Below are positions 37,403-45,465 of a DNA stretch of 64,000 nucleotides, in pieces (within the stretch, counting starts at the first letter, position 1; each line of letters starts with the position of its first letter). Both the position numbers and the translations under genes were made by a program. The notes beneath the pieces were generated by a model. It ran no database searches. It was not told the origin of the DNA and saw nothing but the letters and a program-made list of their open reading frames with translations. The DNA is from Bacillus sp. es.034 (GTDB lineage: Bacteria; Bacillota; Bacilli; Bacillales; Bacillaceae_B), in the NCBI RefSeq assembly GCF_002563655.1, contig NZ_PDIY01000001.1, positions 2,950,001 through 3,014,000 on the forward strand. Reading direction: 5' to 3'.

Positions 37403-39841
37403 CTATTCTTTTACTTCGGGGGTCCTGGATTCTGCCCAGGTTTCACAGACGGAGCCGCTCTCCCCTTCATCAATCACAAATGATCCATTTGAATAGCGGT
37501 CATTTGGTCTAAGGTCTGAGACATTTACCTCTTCTGTTTTCCCTTTTGTTGTTAAAAGCCCTACTTTATCTGTATCTTTCACTGCTTCTATGCTCACCAC
37601 TCGATGAGGATTGGATTTCAACTCCCGGAGCATGATGACTCCACGTTTAGCCCTTGACGTTTTTTCGAATTCAGCCAGTTTCATTTTCTTCACGGCCCCA
37701 CGTTGCGTAGCCAGGAAAATGAAGTCCTTCGCTGGATCTCTTATGATCTTACCGGATACGACAAAGTCGTCATCCTTGAGGTTGACCCCTTTGACACCCG
37801 CTGCCCTTGGCCCGACGATGTTCACATCTTCTTCTGCGAACCAAAGCCCGTAGCTTAAGTGCGTGGCAATGAAAACATCATTCGATCCATCTGTAATATG
37901 GACATCCACGAGCTCATCGTCACCTTTAAGGTTGATTCCTACAAGTGGACGGGAATAGCGTTGTGCTTTGTATTGAGGCAGCTCGGACCTCTTGATCATA
38001 CCGTTCTTTGTGACAAACAGTAAGTAGTGCGACGGGTCAAATTCTTTAATCGGAATCGCTTTGAGAACCTGTTCCTCCCGTTCGATCGGGACAATATTCC
38101 CTACATGCTGGCCAAGATCCTTCCACCTGATATCCGGAAGTTCATGGACAGGACAATAAATATAGTTCCCTCTGTTTGTAAATACAAGTAGGACATCTGT
38201 TGTATTCATTTCAAATTGTCCCAGGAGCCTGTCTGTTTCTTTCATGGCAAGATCCTGACCATTTGATGCAGAATATGAACGAAGGCTGGTTCGTTTCATA
38301 TACCCATCCCGGGTCACGGTGACCATGACATCTTCACTGGCAATCAGGACTTCGAGGTTAATTTTGATTTCTTCGATCTTTTCCTCGATTTGAGTACGTC
38401 TCGCGTCAGCAAATTGCTTTTTGATTGCTTTCAGTTCTTTTTTGATCACACTGTAAAGTTTGCTTTCACTTTCCAGTATAGCCGTTAGTTCTTCAATCGT
38501 TTTCGCTAATTCTTCCGCTTCTGCCTGTAGGGCAGTAATATCCGTATTCGTCAAACGATAAAGCTGCAAGCTGACAATCGCTTCAGACTGCGCTTCCGTA
38601 AACTGGAACTTCTGAATTAAGTTATCCTTTGCATCTCGTTTATCCTTTGAAGCCCGGATGGTTGCAATCACCTGATCTAAAATAGACAGTGCTTTCATAA
38701 GACCTTCAACGATATGCTGACGATCCTTTGCTTTATTTAAATCGTGTCTGGTCCGGTTGGTCACCACTTCTTTTTGGTGCTGTATGTATGCATCCAGCAG
38801 TTCACGAAGTCCCATCAATTTAGGACGTCTCTTATGTATGGCAACCATATTGAAGTTATAGGTGATTTGAAGATCACTGTTTTTATAGAGATAGTTTAAG
38901 ACGCCTGATGCATCCGCATCTTTCTTCAGTTCAATGACGATGCGCATCCCGTCGCGATCCGTTTCATCCCGGACTTCTGCAATCCCTTCCACTTTCCGGT
39001 CCACGCGAAATTCATCCATTTTTTTGACGAGATTTGCTTTATTGATTTCATAAGGAATTTCCGTAATGACGATCTGTTGTTTGCTTCCACGGATGTTTTC
39101 AATGTCTGCTTTCCCTCTTACGACAACCTTCCCTTTTCCGGTTTCGTATGCTTTCCGGATACCATCAACCCCTTGGATGATGCCCCCTGTCGGGAAGTCC
39201 GGTCCTTTTATTACCGTCATAAGATCATCGACTGTACACTCCGGCTTGTCCATCCGCATGATGGCTGCATCGATCACTTCACCGAGGTGATGAGGAGGGA
39301 TATCCGTAGCATAACCTGCCGAAATACCGGTGGAACCGTTGACGAGTAAGTTTGGGAACCGTGACGGCAATACAGTCGGTTCACTTGATGTGTCATCGAA
39401 GTTCGGAACAAACTCTACGGTTTTTTTATCGATATCACGAAGAAGTTCCATGGATATCGCAGAAAGACGGGCTTCGGTGTAACGCATCGCAGCGGGCGGA
39501 TCTCCGTCGACGCTACCGTTGTTACCGTGCATTTCAACCAGGTAGTTGCGGACCTTCCACGTTTGACTCATACGTACCATGGCATCATACACAGAGGTGT
39601 CACCATGGGGATGATAGTTACCAATAACATTACCGACGGTTTTCGCTGATTTCCGGAATCCTTTTTCCTGCGTGTTCCCGTCCACATACATGGCGTAAAG
39701 AATACGCCTTTGTACCGGTTTCAATCCATCACGTGCATCCGGTAATGCCCGCTCCTGGATGATGTATTTACTATAACGTCCAAATCGGTCGCCAAGCACC
39801 TCTTCCAGAGGTAAGTCTTGATATCTTTCTACAGTTGTCAT
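37403..39841 (-). CDS. parC: DNA topoisomerase IV subunit A, ParC
   Basis: ParC is the DNA cleavage/rejoining subunit of topoisomerase IV, which decatenates daughter chromosomes. The 812-residue protein has the catalytic tyrosine Y121 in AAMRYTEA, the GyrA-type winged-helix and tower domains, and a C-terminal beta-pinwheel with variable blades. The quinolone pocket reads HPHGDTSVYDAM, with Thr82 and Asp86 where many ParC proteins have Ser and Glu. It follows parE with a three-base gap and shares its LexA-type control. The order parE-parC-alsT is as in B. subtilis. Confidence 0.97.
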   Translation of the reverse strand: MTTVERYQDLPLEEVLGDRFGRYSKYIIQERALPDARDGLKPVQRRILYAMYVDGNTQEKGFRKSAKTVGNVIGNYHPHGDTSVYDAMVRMSQTWKVRNYLVEMHGNNGSVDGDPPAAMRYTEARLSAISMELLRDIDKKTVEFVPNFDDTSSEPTVLPSRFPNLLVNGSTGISAGYATDIPPHHLGEVIDAAIMRMDKPECTVDDLMTVIKGPDFPTGGIIQGVDGIRKAYETGKGKVVVRGKADIENIRGSKQQIVITEIPYEINKANLVKKMDEFRVDRKVEGIAEVRDETDRDGMRIVIELKKDADASGVLNYLYKNSDLQITYNFNMVAIHKRRPKLMGLRELLDAYIQHQKEVVTNRTRHDLNKAKDRQHIVEGLMKALSILDQVIATIRASKDKRDAKDNLIQKFQFTEAQSEAIVSLQLYRLTNTDITALQAEAEELAKTIEELTAILESESKLYSVIKKELKAIKKQFADARRTQIEEKIEEIKINLEVLIASEDVMVTVTRDGYMKRTSLRSYSASNGQDLAMKETDRLLGQFEMNTTDVLLVFTNRGNYIYCPVHELPDIRWKDLGQHVGNIVPIEREEQVLKAIPIKEFDPSHYLLFVTKNGMIKRSELPQYKAQRYSRPLVGINLKGDDELVDVHITDGSNDVFIATHLSYGLWFAEEDVNIVGPRAAGVKGVNLKDDDFVVSGKIIRDPAKDFIFLATQRGAVKKMKLAEFEKTSRAKRGVIMLRELKSNPHRVVSIEAVKDTDKVGLLTTKGKTEEVNVSDLRPNDRYSNGSFVIDEGESGSVCETWAESRTPEVKE

Positions 39842-39844
39842 TGA

Positions 39845-41821
39845 TTACCCCTCCTCTCGGACCGTAATGTTTTCGTTTTCGAGAATGCTTCCGTCTTCTT
39901 CGAGTCCAAAGGCTACATTGCTTTCAATCCATTTACGGCGTGGTTCTACTTTATCACCCATTAAAGTGGTCACACGGCGTTCAGCTCGTGCAGCATCATC
40001 AATGCGTACCCGGATCAATGCCCGTGTTTCGGGATCCATCGTCGTTTCCCATAGTTGATCGGCGTTCATTTCTCCAAGACCTTTATAACGCTGGATCATA
40101 TATCCTTTCCCCACTTTGGAGATGGCCCCTTGAAGCTCATCATCTGTCCATGCATATTCAAGCTTCTGCTTCTTCCCGGTTCCCTTGCTTACTTTGTACA
40201 GGGGTGGAAGTGCAATATACACTTTTCCCGCCTCTAACAATGGTTTCATATAGCGGTAAAAGAAGGTCAGTAAGAGAACCTGTATATGAGCTCCATCCGT
40301 GTCTGCATCTGTCATGATGACAATTTTGTCATAATTGATGTCGTCAACATTGAATTCAGGTCCGACTCCACCGCCAATGGCATGGATGATCGTGTTGATC
40401 TCTTCGTTTTTGAAGATGTCCTGAAGTTTGGCTTTTTCCGTATTGATGACTTTTCCCCGAAGTGGAAGAATTGCCTGGAATTTGCGGTCCCGTCCTTGCT
40501 TCGCGGAACCCCCTGCTGAATCTCCCTCCACCAGATAGAGCTCGTTACGCTGAGGATTTCTTGATTGAGCCGGTGTTAACTTCCCGGATAGGACGGTTTC
40601 AGAACGCTTACGCTTCTTTCCATTACGTGCATCTTCTCTTGCTTTACGTGCCGCTTCACGGGCCTGGGCCGCTTTAATGGATTTCTTGATAAGAAGGGAA
40701 CTCGTTTCAGGATTCTCTTCCAGGAAATAGAGAAGATGTTCTGACACGACCGCATCAACGGCTGATCGCGCTTCGCTTGTCCCGAGTTTCCCTTTTGTCT
40801 GCCCTTCGAATTGAAGAAGATGTTCTGGTATACGTACAGAAACGATACTCGCCAGTCCTTCACGAATATCGGTTCCTTCAAGATTCTTATCCCTGTCCTT
40901 TAGAATCCCCGCTTTTCGGGCGTACTCATTAAAAACACGGGTCATGGCCGTCTTCGCTCCGGCTTCATGGGTTCCTCCGTCTTTTGTCCGGACATTGTTT
41001 ACAAAGGATAATATGTTTTCTGAAAATCCATCATTGAATTGAAAGGAAAATTCCACTTCAATAGTATGATTTTCCCCTTCAAAGAAGGCTACGTTATGAA
41101 GGACGTCTTTTTCTTCATTCAGGTATTGAACAAATGCCTGGATACCACTTTCGAAATGAAAGACTTCTTTCTGATCATGACGTTGATCAATGATCTCGAT
41201 TTTCAACCCTTTTAACAGGAAGGCAGATTCCCGCAGGCGTTCGCATAGTGTTTCATAATTATAAGTGGTATTACTGAAAATTTCGGGATCAGGTTTGAAA
41301 TGGATGCATGTACCTGACTTTTTAGTCTTACCGATCTTTTCGAGGGTGGTTTCGGGCTTACCCCCATTTGTGAAACGCTGTTCATATTTCATGCCATCCC
41401 GTTCGATCGTGACGACAAGCCACTCGGATAGTGCGTTTACAACAGAGGCCCCTACACCATGGAGTCCACCACTTGTTTTATAGCCTCCCTGGCCAAATTT
41501 CCCTCCTGCATGAAGAACGGTCAGGATGACTTCAGGTGTCGGCTTCCCGAGCTTATGCATTCCCGTCGGCATACCCCGTCCTTTATCCTGGACTGAAATG
41601 CTATTATCTTTATGTATCGTAACAATAATCTCATTCCCGAAGCCTGCTAATGCTTCATCGACTGAGTTATCGACAATTTCGTATACTAAATGATGCAAGC
41701 CTCTTGAATCGGTAGAGCCTATATACATACCAGGTCTCTTACGGACGGCTTCTAAGCCTTCTAATACTTGTATGGCATCATCATTGTAATCCATGGTCTT
41801 ATTCTGGTTGGCCACGAACAT
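39845..41821 (-). CDS. parE: DNA topoisomerase IV subunit B, ParE
   Basis: ParE is the ATPase subunit of topoisomerase IV. The 658-residue protein has the GHKL ATP-binding motifs EIVDNSVDEA, DKGRGMPTGMHK and GGLHGVGASVVNALS. It also has the TOPRIM motifs LVEGDSAGGSAKQGRDR and MTDADTDGAHIQ, with PLRGKVINTEKA between. The start ATG 41821 is preceded by GAAAGGGGAA. A LexA-like box lies 80-95 bases upstream, with a TATAGT -10 element beside it, so it is probably SOS-linked as in B. subtilis. It is the first gene of the parE-parC operon. Confidence 0.97.
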   Translation of the reverse strand: MFVANQNKTMDYNDDAIQVLEGLEAVRKRPGMYIGSTDSRGLHHLVYEIVDNSVDEALAGFGNEIIVTIHKDNSISVQDKGRGMPTGMHKLGKPTPEVILTVLHAGGKFGQGGYKTSGGLHGVGASVVNALSEWLVVTIERDGMKYEQRFTNGGKPETTLEKIGKTKKSGTCIHFKPDPEIFSNTTYNYETLCERLRESAFLLKGLKIEIIDQRHDQKEVFHFESGIQAFVQYLNEEKDVLHNVAFFEGENHTIEVEFSFQFNDGFSENILSFVNNVRTKDGGTHEAGAKTAMTRVFNEYARKAGILKDRDKNLEGTDIREGLASIVSVRIPEHLLQFEGQTKGKLGTSEARSAVDAVVSEHLLYFLEENPETSSLLIKKSIKAAQAREAARKAREDARNGKKRKRSETVLSGKLTPAQSRNPQRNELYLVEGDSAGGSAKQGRDRKFQAILPLRGKVINTEKAKLQDIFKNEEINTIIHAIGGGVGPEFNVDDINYDKIVIMTDADTDGAHIQVLLLTFFYRYMKPLLEAGKVYIALPPLYKVSKGTGKKQKLEYAWTDDELQGAISKVGKGYMIQRYKGLGEMNADQLWETTMDPETRALIRVRIDDAARAERRVTTLMGDKVEPRRKWIESNVAFGLEEDGSILENENITVREEG

Positions 41822-41891
41822 TCCCCTTTCAAAACTTCTCTAGCCGTAATAGTGTGGTTCTTGTAAGCTATTATCGGTTATGTCTCTATTA

Positions 41892-41916
41892 ACTATAACA
41901 CAAGAACGTCTGTTCG
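41892..41916 (-). promoter_or_regulatory. LexA/DinR box and -10 element before parE
   Basis: On the minus strand CGAACAGACGTTCT (41903-41916) matches the Bacillus LexA consensus CGAAC-N4-GTTCG at all but the last base. TATAGT (41892-41897) lies five bases downstream. The box falls within the expected -35 to -10 spacer, where LexA would block initiation. In B. subtilis parEC is reported in the LexA regulon. Confidence 0.78.
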
Positions 41917-42062
41917 TTTACCTGTTTTGATCAATCTTAAGGTAAACCACTATTGCTTATTGTAGCGTTTTATTTGATTTTCGCAAATGGAATTTCCGTG
42001 AACCCCTTAAAATCTGCCATGTTGTCCCCGGGAATATTCCCTTTGTCAACGTGAGGTCTGGA

Positions 42063-42093
42063 CGAAAAAAACAAGCGGTCAGAGCCGCTTGTT
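42063..42093 (-). terminator. Terminator of yneT
   Basis: AACAAGCGG and CCGCTTGTT form a stem. On the minus strand it is followed by a T-run, 12 bases after the yneT stop. Confidence 0.9.
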
Positions 42094-42104
42094 ACGAGTG
42101 AGGA

Positions 42105-42512
42105 TTATTTGGTTAAAGCATGTTCAACCTTAATACAGCGATCCATAATGACTGTATACCCACGTTCCTTTAAAAAGCGATAAGCCTCTTCATTCATGAC
42201 ACCAAGTTGCGCCCAAAATACGTTTGAATCGATTTGATCGAATTCTTCCGCAATTTGAGGTAAAAATTCTGAGCGGCGAAATACATTGACAATATCAACG
42301 GGTCCCTCTATCTCCTGCAGGGAGGATACAGCCTTTACACCCAATGCCGACTCGATGGTAGGGTTTACGGGAATGATCTCATATCCCTGGTCCTGCATGG
42401 CTTGAGACACCATATAGGATGTCCGTTCAGGATTATCACTTAAACCAATCACTGCGATGCGTTTGGATTGTTTCAGAATGTTTCCGATTTCTTGTCTTGA
42501 TGGGTTTTCCAT
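42105..42512 (-). CDS. yneT: CoA-binding domain protein YneT/YccU
   Basis: This is a 135-residue single-domain Rossmann protein of the CoA_binding_2 family. It has IAVIGLSDNPERTSYMVSQAM at about residues 18-38, the central VDIVNVFRRSEFLP, and VIMDRCIKVEH at the end. The function is not known; homologues are thought to bind CoA. In B. subtilis yneT lies between plsY (yneS) and parE. Here it is still next to parE but is separated from plsY by the opuC operon and an NCS2 permease. It has its own terminator and reads in the same direction as parE. Confidence 0.88.
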   Translation of the reverse strand: MENPSRQEIGNILKQSKRIAVIGLSDNPERTSYMVSQAMQDQGYEIIPVNPTIESALGVKAVSSLQEIEGPVDIVNVFRRSEFLPQIAEEFDQIDSNVFWAQLGVMNEEAYRFLKERGYTVIMDRCIKVEHALTK

Positions 42513-42641
42513 GGTTGTCTACCACTCCTTCATTGATCCTTAACGATAAAATCTTGAACTGTTTCTTAAGTCCTATTCTTCTTTTATACCATATTTCCCT
42601 TTAATTTTTCAAAATTTCATAAAATTATCTAAATGAAAGGA

Positions 42642-42705
42642 AGTGTCAAGAGGGAAGTCAGGAAGCGTTTTGGTATTCCGCTGTACCTCCTTCCACGTTG
42701 ACACT
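42642..42705 (-). terminator. Long imperfect hairpin after the opuC operon
   Basis: AGTGTCAA (42642-42649) pairs with TTGACACT (42698-42705), with inner pairing between GGGAAG/AGG and CCTCCTTCC. On the minus strand it begins about ten bases after the substrate-binding protein gene, and its 3' side runs into TTCCTTTC. It is a likely but untypical terminator. Confidence 0.5.
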
Positions 42706-42715
42706 CCTAATATAC

Positions 42716-43615
42716 TTACTTTTTGATTAACCCTTTAGATATAAGGAATTCACGTGCGACATCTTTGGGATCTTGTTTATCCATATCGACTTTAGCATTC
42801 AATTCGCTCATTTCTTCTTCCGAGATTTTGCCTGATAATTCATTCAATACTTTCTCTACTTCAGGATGCTCTTTCAATACTTCTTGACGAATGACCGGTG
42901 CAGCATCGTATGGTGGAAAGAATCCTTTGTCATCCTCTGTCGTTTTTAACTTATAACGCTGGATCCTTCCATCGGTTGTAAAAGCAGGAATGATGTCTAC
43001 ATCCCCGTTTTTGACGGCTTCATACATAATGTTCGGGTCAAAACTCTTCTTTTCTTTGAATTTGAATCCATATGCTTCACTGAAGGCATCGTATCCGTCC
43101 CCTTCGCGTTCATAGAACTGGTGGGGTGCACCGAAGCTCAAGTCTTTGGATAGTGGAACGATGTCTGAGAAAGTCTTTGCATCAAAGTCCTGATCTCCGG
43201 TATAAGCAAGTGTATACGTATTTTCAAAGCCTAGTGGCTTCAACCAGGTGACATCGAACTTTTTCTCATAGCCTTTACGCACTTGTGAAAGGATTTCATC
43301 AGCTGAAGCGCCTTCTTTTGCTTGTTCTTTCAAGACCGCTTCAAGGCCGGTACCTGTATATTCCACATAGACATCAATGTCGCCTTTTTCAAGTGCTGGT
43401 GTGAGGATCGATACTTCCCCTAACCCTTCCTCGACTTTTATATCAAGATCTGTCCTTTCTTTGAGAAGTTCAGCCATCATTTGTGTAAGGATGAATTGCT
43501 CCGTCCACATCTTTCCTGAAACGGTGATGGTATCTTTATCCCCGCCATTTCCGCATCCTGCGATAAGGATGGATAATACAGTGAGTATGATAAAACCTTG
43601 TAATTTCTTTTTCAT
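42716..43615 (-). CDS. opuCC: Osmolyte ABC transporter substrate-binding lipoprotein (OpuCC-like)
   Basis: This is a 299-residue lipoprotein with signal peptide and lipobox LIAGC (Cys21), then a type II periplasmic-binding fold of the OpuAC/ProX family (GKMWTEQFILTQMM, DIDVYVEYTGTG, and DVDIIPAFTTDG near residue 205). By family it binds glycine betaine, carnitine, choline or related quaternary amines at the membrane surface. Some relatives bind ergothioneine, so that should be kept open. It is the last gene of a three-gene unit with the permease and ATPase. The usual second permease (OpuCD) is absent. Confidence 0.83.
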   Translation of the reverse strand: MKKKLQGFIILTVLSILIAGCGNGGDKDTITVSGKMWTEQFILTQMMAELLKERTDLDIKVEEGLGEVSILTPALEKGDIDVYVEYTGTGLEAVLKEQAKEGASADEILSQVRKGYEKKFDVTWLKPLGFENTYTLAYTGDQDFDAKTFSDIVPLSKDLSFGAPHQFYEREGDGYDAFSEAYGFKFKEKKSFDPNIMYEAVKNGDVDIIPAFTTDGRIQRYKLKTTEDDKGFFPPYDAAPVIRQEVLKEHPEVEKVLNELSGKISEEEMSELNAKVDMDKQDPKDVAREFLISKGLIKK

Positions 43616-43639
43616 TCTTACTCTCCTTTGGATATTGTT

Positions 43640-44296
43640 TTATTTTCGTGCTTTCAATCCTTTAGGTGTTGTCAATTTTTCCAGGATCTTTAATATGAAA
43701 TCAAATCCTAATGCAAGTAGTGCCGCTGGGATGGCCCCGGCAAGGACCAGTGCATTATTCCATGTGGAAAGTCCCCTGTAGATAAGGTCTCCAAGTCCTC
43801 CTGCCCCGACAAAGGTTGCAAGTGTGGCCACACCTACTGTCAGCACAGTAGCAGTGCGGATCCCTGCCATGATAAACGGCAGGGCAAGCGGCAGCTCCAC
43901 TTTGAATAACAGTTGGGAGTTGGTCATCCCCATGCCTCTACCTGCCTCAATCACGCCTTCATCCACCCCGATTATGCCTGTGTATGTGTTCCTCAGGATC
44001 GGAAGAAGTGCGTATACCGTCAGGGCAATGATCGCCGTGATACTGCCTGTACCAAGGAGGGGGATAAGAAATCCGAATAGAGCAAGACTTGGTATCGTTT
44101 GAAAGACGGCTGTGATCCCGATGAAAAATTCGGCCGATTGCTTCTTTCGTGATATGTAAATACCCAGAGGCAGGGATATCGCAATCGCAATGAAAATCGA
44201 CACAAAAGATAAATAAAGATGTTCAAATAATCCCGTTAAAATTGCATCCGACCGGTTTGAAATGGTTTGGATGAACAGGAGGGAAAATGTATTCAT
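43640..44296 (-). CDS. opuCB: Osmolyte ABC transporter permease (OpuCB-like)
   Basis: This is a 218-residue permease with about six membrane helices and the ABC EAA-type loop GVDEGVIEAGRGMGMTNSQLLFKVELPLALPFI. It belongs to the OpuCB/ProW class. It overlaps the ATPase gene by four bases and is followed 24 bases later by the binding protein gene. No second permease gene is present, so the transporter probably uses a homodimeric membrane part. In the B. subtilis opuC operon two permeases, OpuCB and OpuCD, occur. Confidence 0.85.
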   Translation of the reverse strand: MNTFSLLFIQTISNRSDAILTGLFEHLYLSFVSIFIAIAISLPLGIYISRKKQSAEFFIGITAVFQTIPSLALFGFLIPLLGTGSITAIIALTVYALLPILRNTYTGIIGVDEGVIEAGRGMGMTNSQLLFKVELPLALPFIMAGIRTATVLTVGVATLATFVGAGGLGDLIYRGLSTWNNALVLAGAIPAALLALGFDFILKILEKLTTPKGLKARK

Positions 44297-45276
44297 AGAG
44301 TACCCGCCTCCTTATTTCCTTCTGAAGCCACATTCCTAAGAATGTCACTGGATGTGACGGTCCCTATCTTCCTGTCGTCTTTCGTCACCATAAGATATGG
44401 TTTACCCGATGACAGGAGCAGCCTTGCTGCTTCATGGATGGATGCATCAAATGGGATCATTGAGTATTCCTGTTCCTCAAGCAGGATGTGGAAATCGTTC
44501 TCATCGTCCCTCATGATGTCAGATACCTGTTTATGCGGCTTATGAACGCTGAGTCGGTTTTCACCGATGAAGGCGCGTACAAATTCATTGGCAGGTTCTG
44601 ATAGAAGGTCAGCTGGTGCTGCAATCTGTTCGATTTTACCATCACGCATGACAGCGATCACATCCGCGATCTTTAACGCTTCATCAATGTCATGAGTAAC
44701 GAACACAATGGTCTTATGTATCGTATTTTGAATGCTTTTCAATTCATCCTGGAGCTGTTCCCTGCTAATCGGGTCCAGGGCGCTGAATGGTTCATCCATG
44801 AGGATGATCGGTGGTTCCGCTGCAAGGGCACGTATCACCCCGACCCGCTGCTGCTGTCCACCACTCAATTCGAGTGGATACCTTTTCTTGTATACGCCGG
44901 GTTCCAGTCCGACGAGATGAAGAAGCTCATCGACACGTCCCTCATATTTTTCCTTCTTCCATCCCTTTAGACGGGGGATGAGACTGATGTTCTCTTCAAT
45001 CGTCATATGAGGGAGCAGTCCGATCCGCTGAATGACATATCCGATGTTCCGCCTGAGCTCCACTTCATCCGTTTCTGAAATGTCTCTTCCATCAATCCGG
45101 ATGGTCCCCCCTGATGGAGCTATCAGTTTATTGATCATCTTCATGGTAGTCGTTTTCCCGCATCCGCTCGGTCCGATTAACGCAACAAGCTTTCCTTTTG
45201 GAATCGTGAGGTCGATCCCCTTTATGGCTTCTGTCCCATCCTCGTAGACTTTTGTGACATTTTGGAATTCAATCAT
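44293..45276 (-). CDS. opuCA: Osmolyte ABC transporter ATPase with CBS domains (OpuCA-like)
   Basis: This is a 327-residue ATPase with Walker A GPSGCGKTT (about residues 34-42), signature LSGGQQQR and Walker B ILMDEPFSALD. The C-terminal part (about 250-320) is a CBS pair region (HEAARLLLSSGKPYLMV, then KIGTVTSSDIL), which in OpuCA/OpuA-type proteins senses ionic strength or c-di-AMP. It is the first gene of the unit, read from the strong promoter at 45333-45360. Confidence 0.87.
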   Translation of the reverse strand: MIEFQNVTKVYEDGTEAIKGIDLTIPKGKLVALIGPSGCGKTTTMKMINKLIAPSGGTIRIDGRDISETDEVELRRNIGYVIQRIGLLPHMTIEENISLIPRLKGWKKEKYEGRVDELLHLVGLEPGVYKKRYPLELSGGQQQRVGVIRALAAEPPIILMDEPFSALDPISREQLQDELKSIQNTIHKTIVFVTHDIDEALKIADVIAVMRDGKIEQIAAPADLLSEPANEFVRAFIGENRLSVHKPHKQVSDIMRDDENDFHILLEEQEYSMIPFDASIHEAARLLLSSGKPYLMVTKDDRKIGTVTSSDILRNVASEGNKEAGTL

Positions 45277-45324
45277 TTTTACACCTGCTTTATGTACTGA
45301 GAAATTTTACTAAACATAGAAGGG

Positions 45325-45360
45325 ATACCCTCATTATACAAAAGGTAAACATGTTGTAAA
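45325..45360 (-). promoter_or_regulatory. Overlapping sigma-A and sigma-B-like promoters of opuC
   Basis: On the minus strand, TTTACA (45355-45360) and TATAAT (45333-45338) with 16 bases between form a strong sigma-A promoter. Interlaced with it, GTTTAC (45345-45350) and GGGTAT (45325-45330) with a 14-base spacer fit the general-stress sigma-B pattern GTTTAA-N12-14-GGGTAT with one mismatch. Dual control would suit an osmolyte transporter. Confidence 0.68.
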
Positions 45361-45428
45361 AGTATATGCCCCTTAGTTTGTGATGAATGTCGGATGGGCA
45401 TACAGCTTAATCCCTTTTTCGATAGATA

Positions 45429-45465
45429 AAAAAGTCCAGCACACTAATGGTTAACTGGACTTTTT
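45429..45465 (-). terminator. Terminator of the NCS2 permease gene
   Basis: AAAAAGTCCAG and CTGGACTTTTT pair as an 11-bp stem that includes the stop codon of the permease gene. On the minus strand the 3' arm and following bases give a T-rich end. Confidence 0.85.

Noticed and set aside
39867-41483. Several plus-strand frames within parE and parC
   Set aside because: They are shadows of the conserved topoisomerase genes and match nothing.
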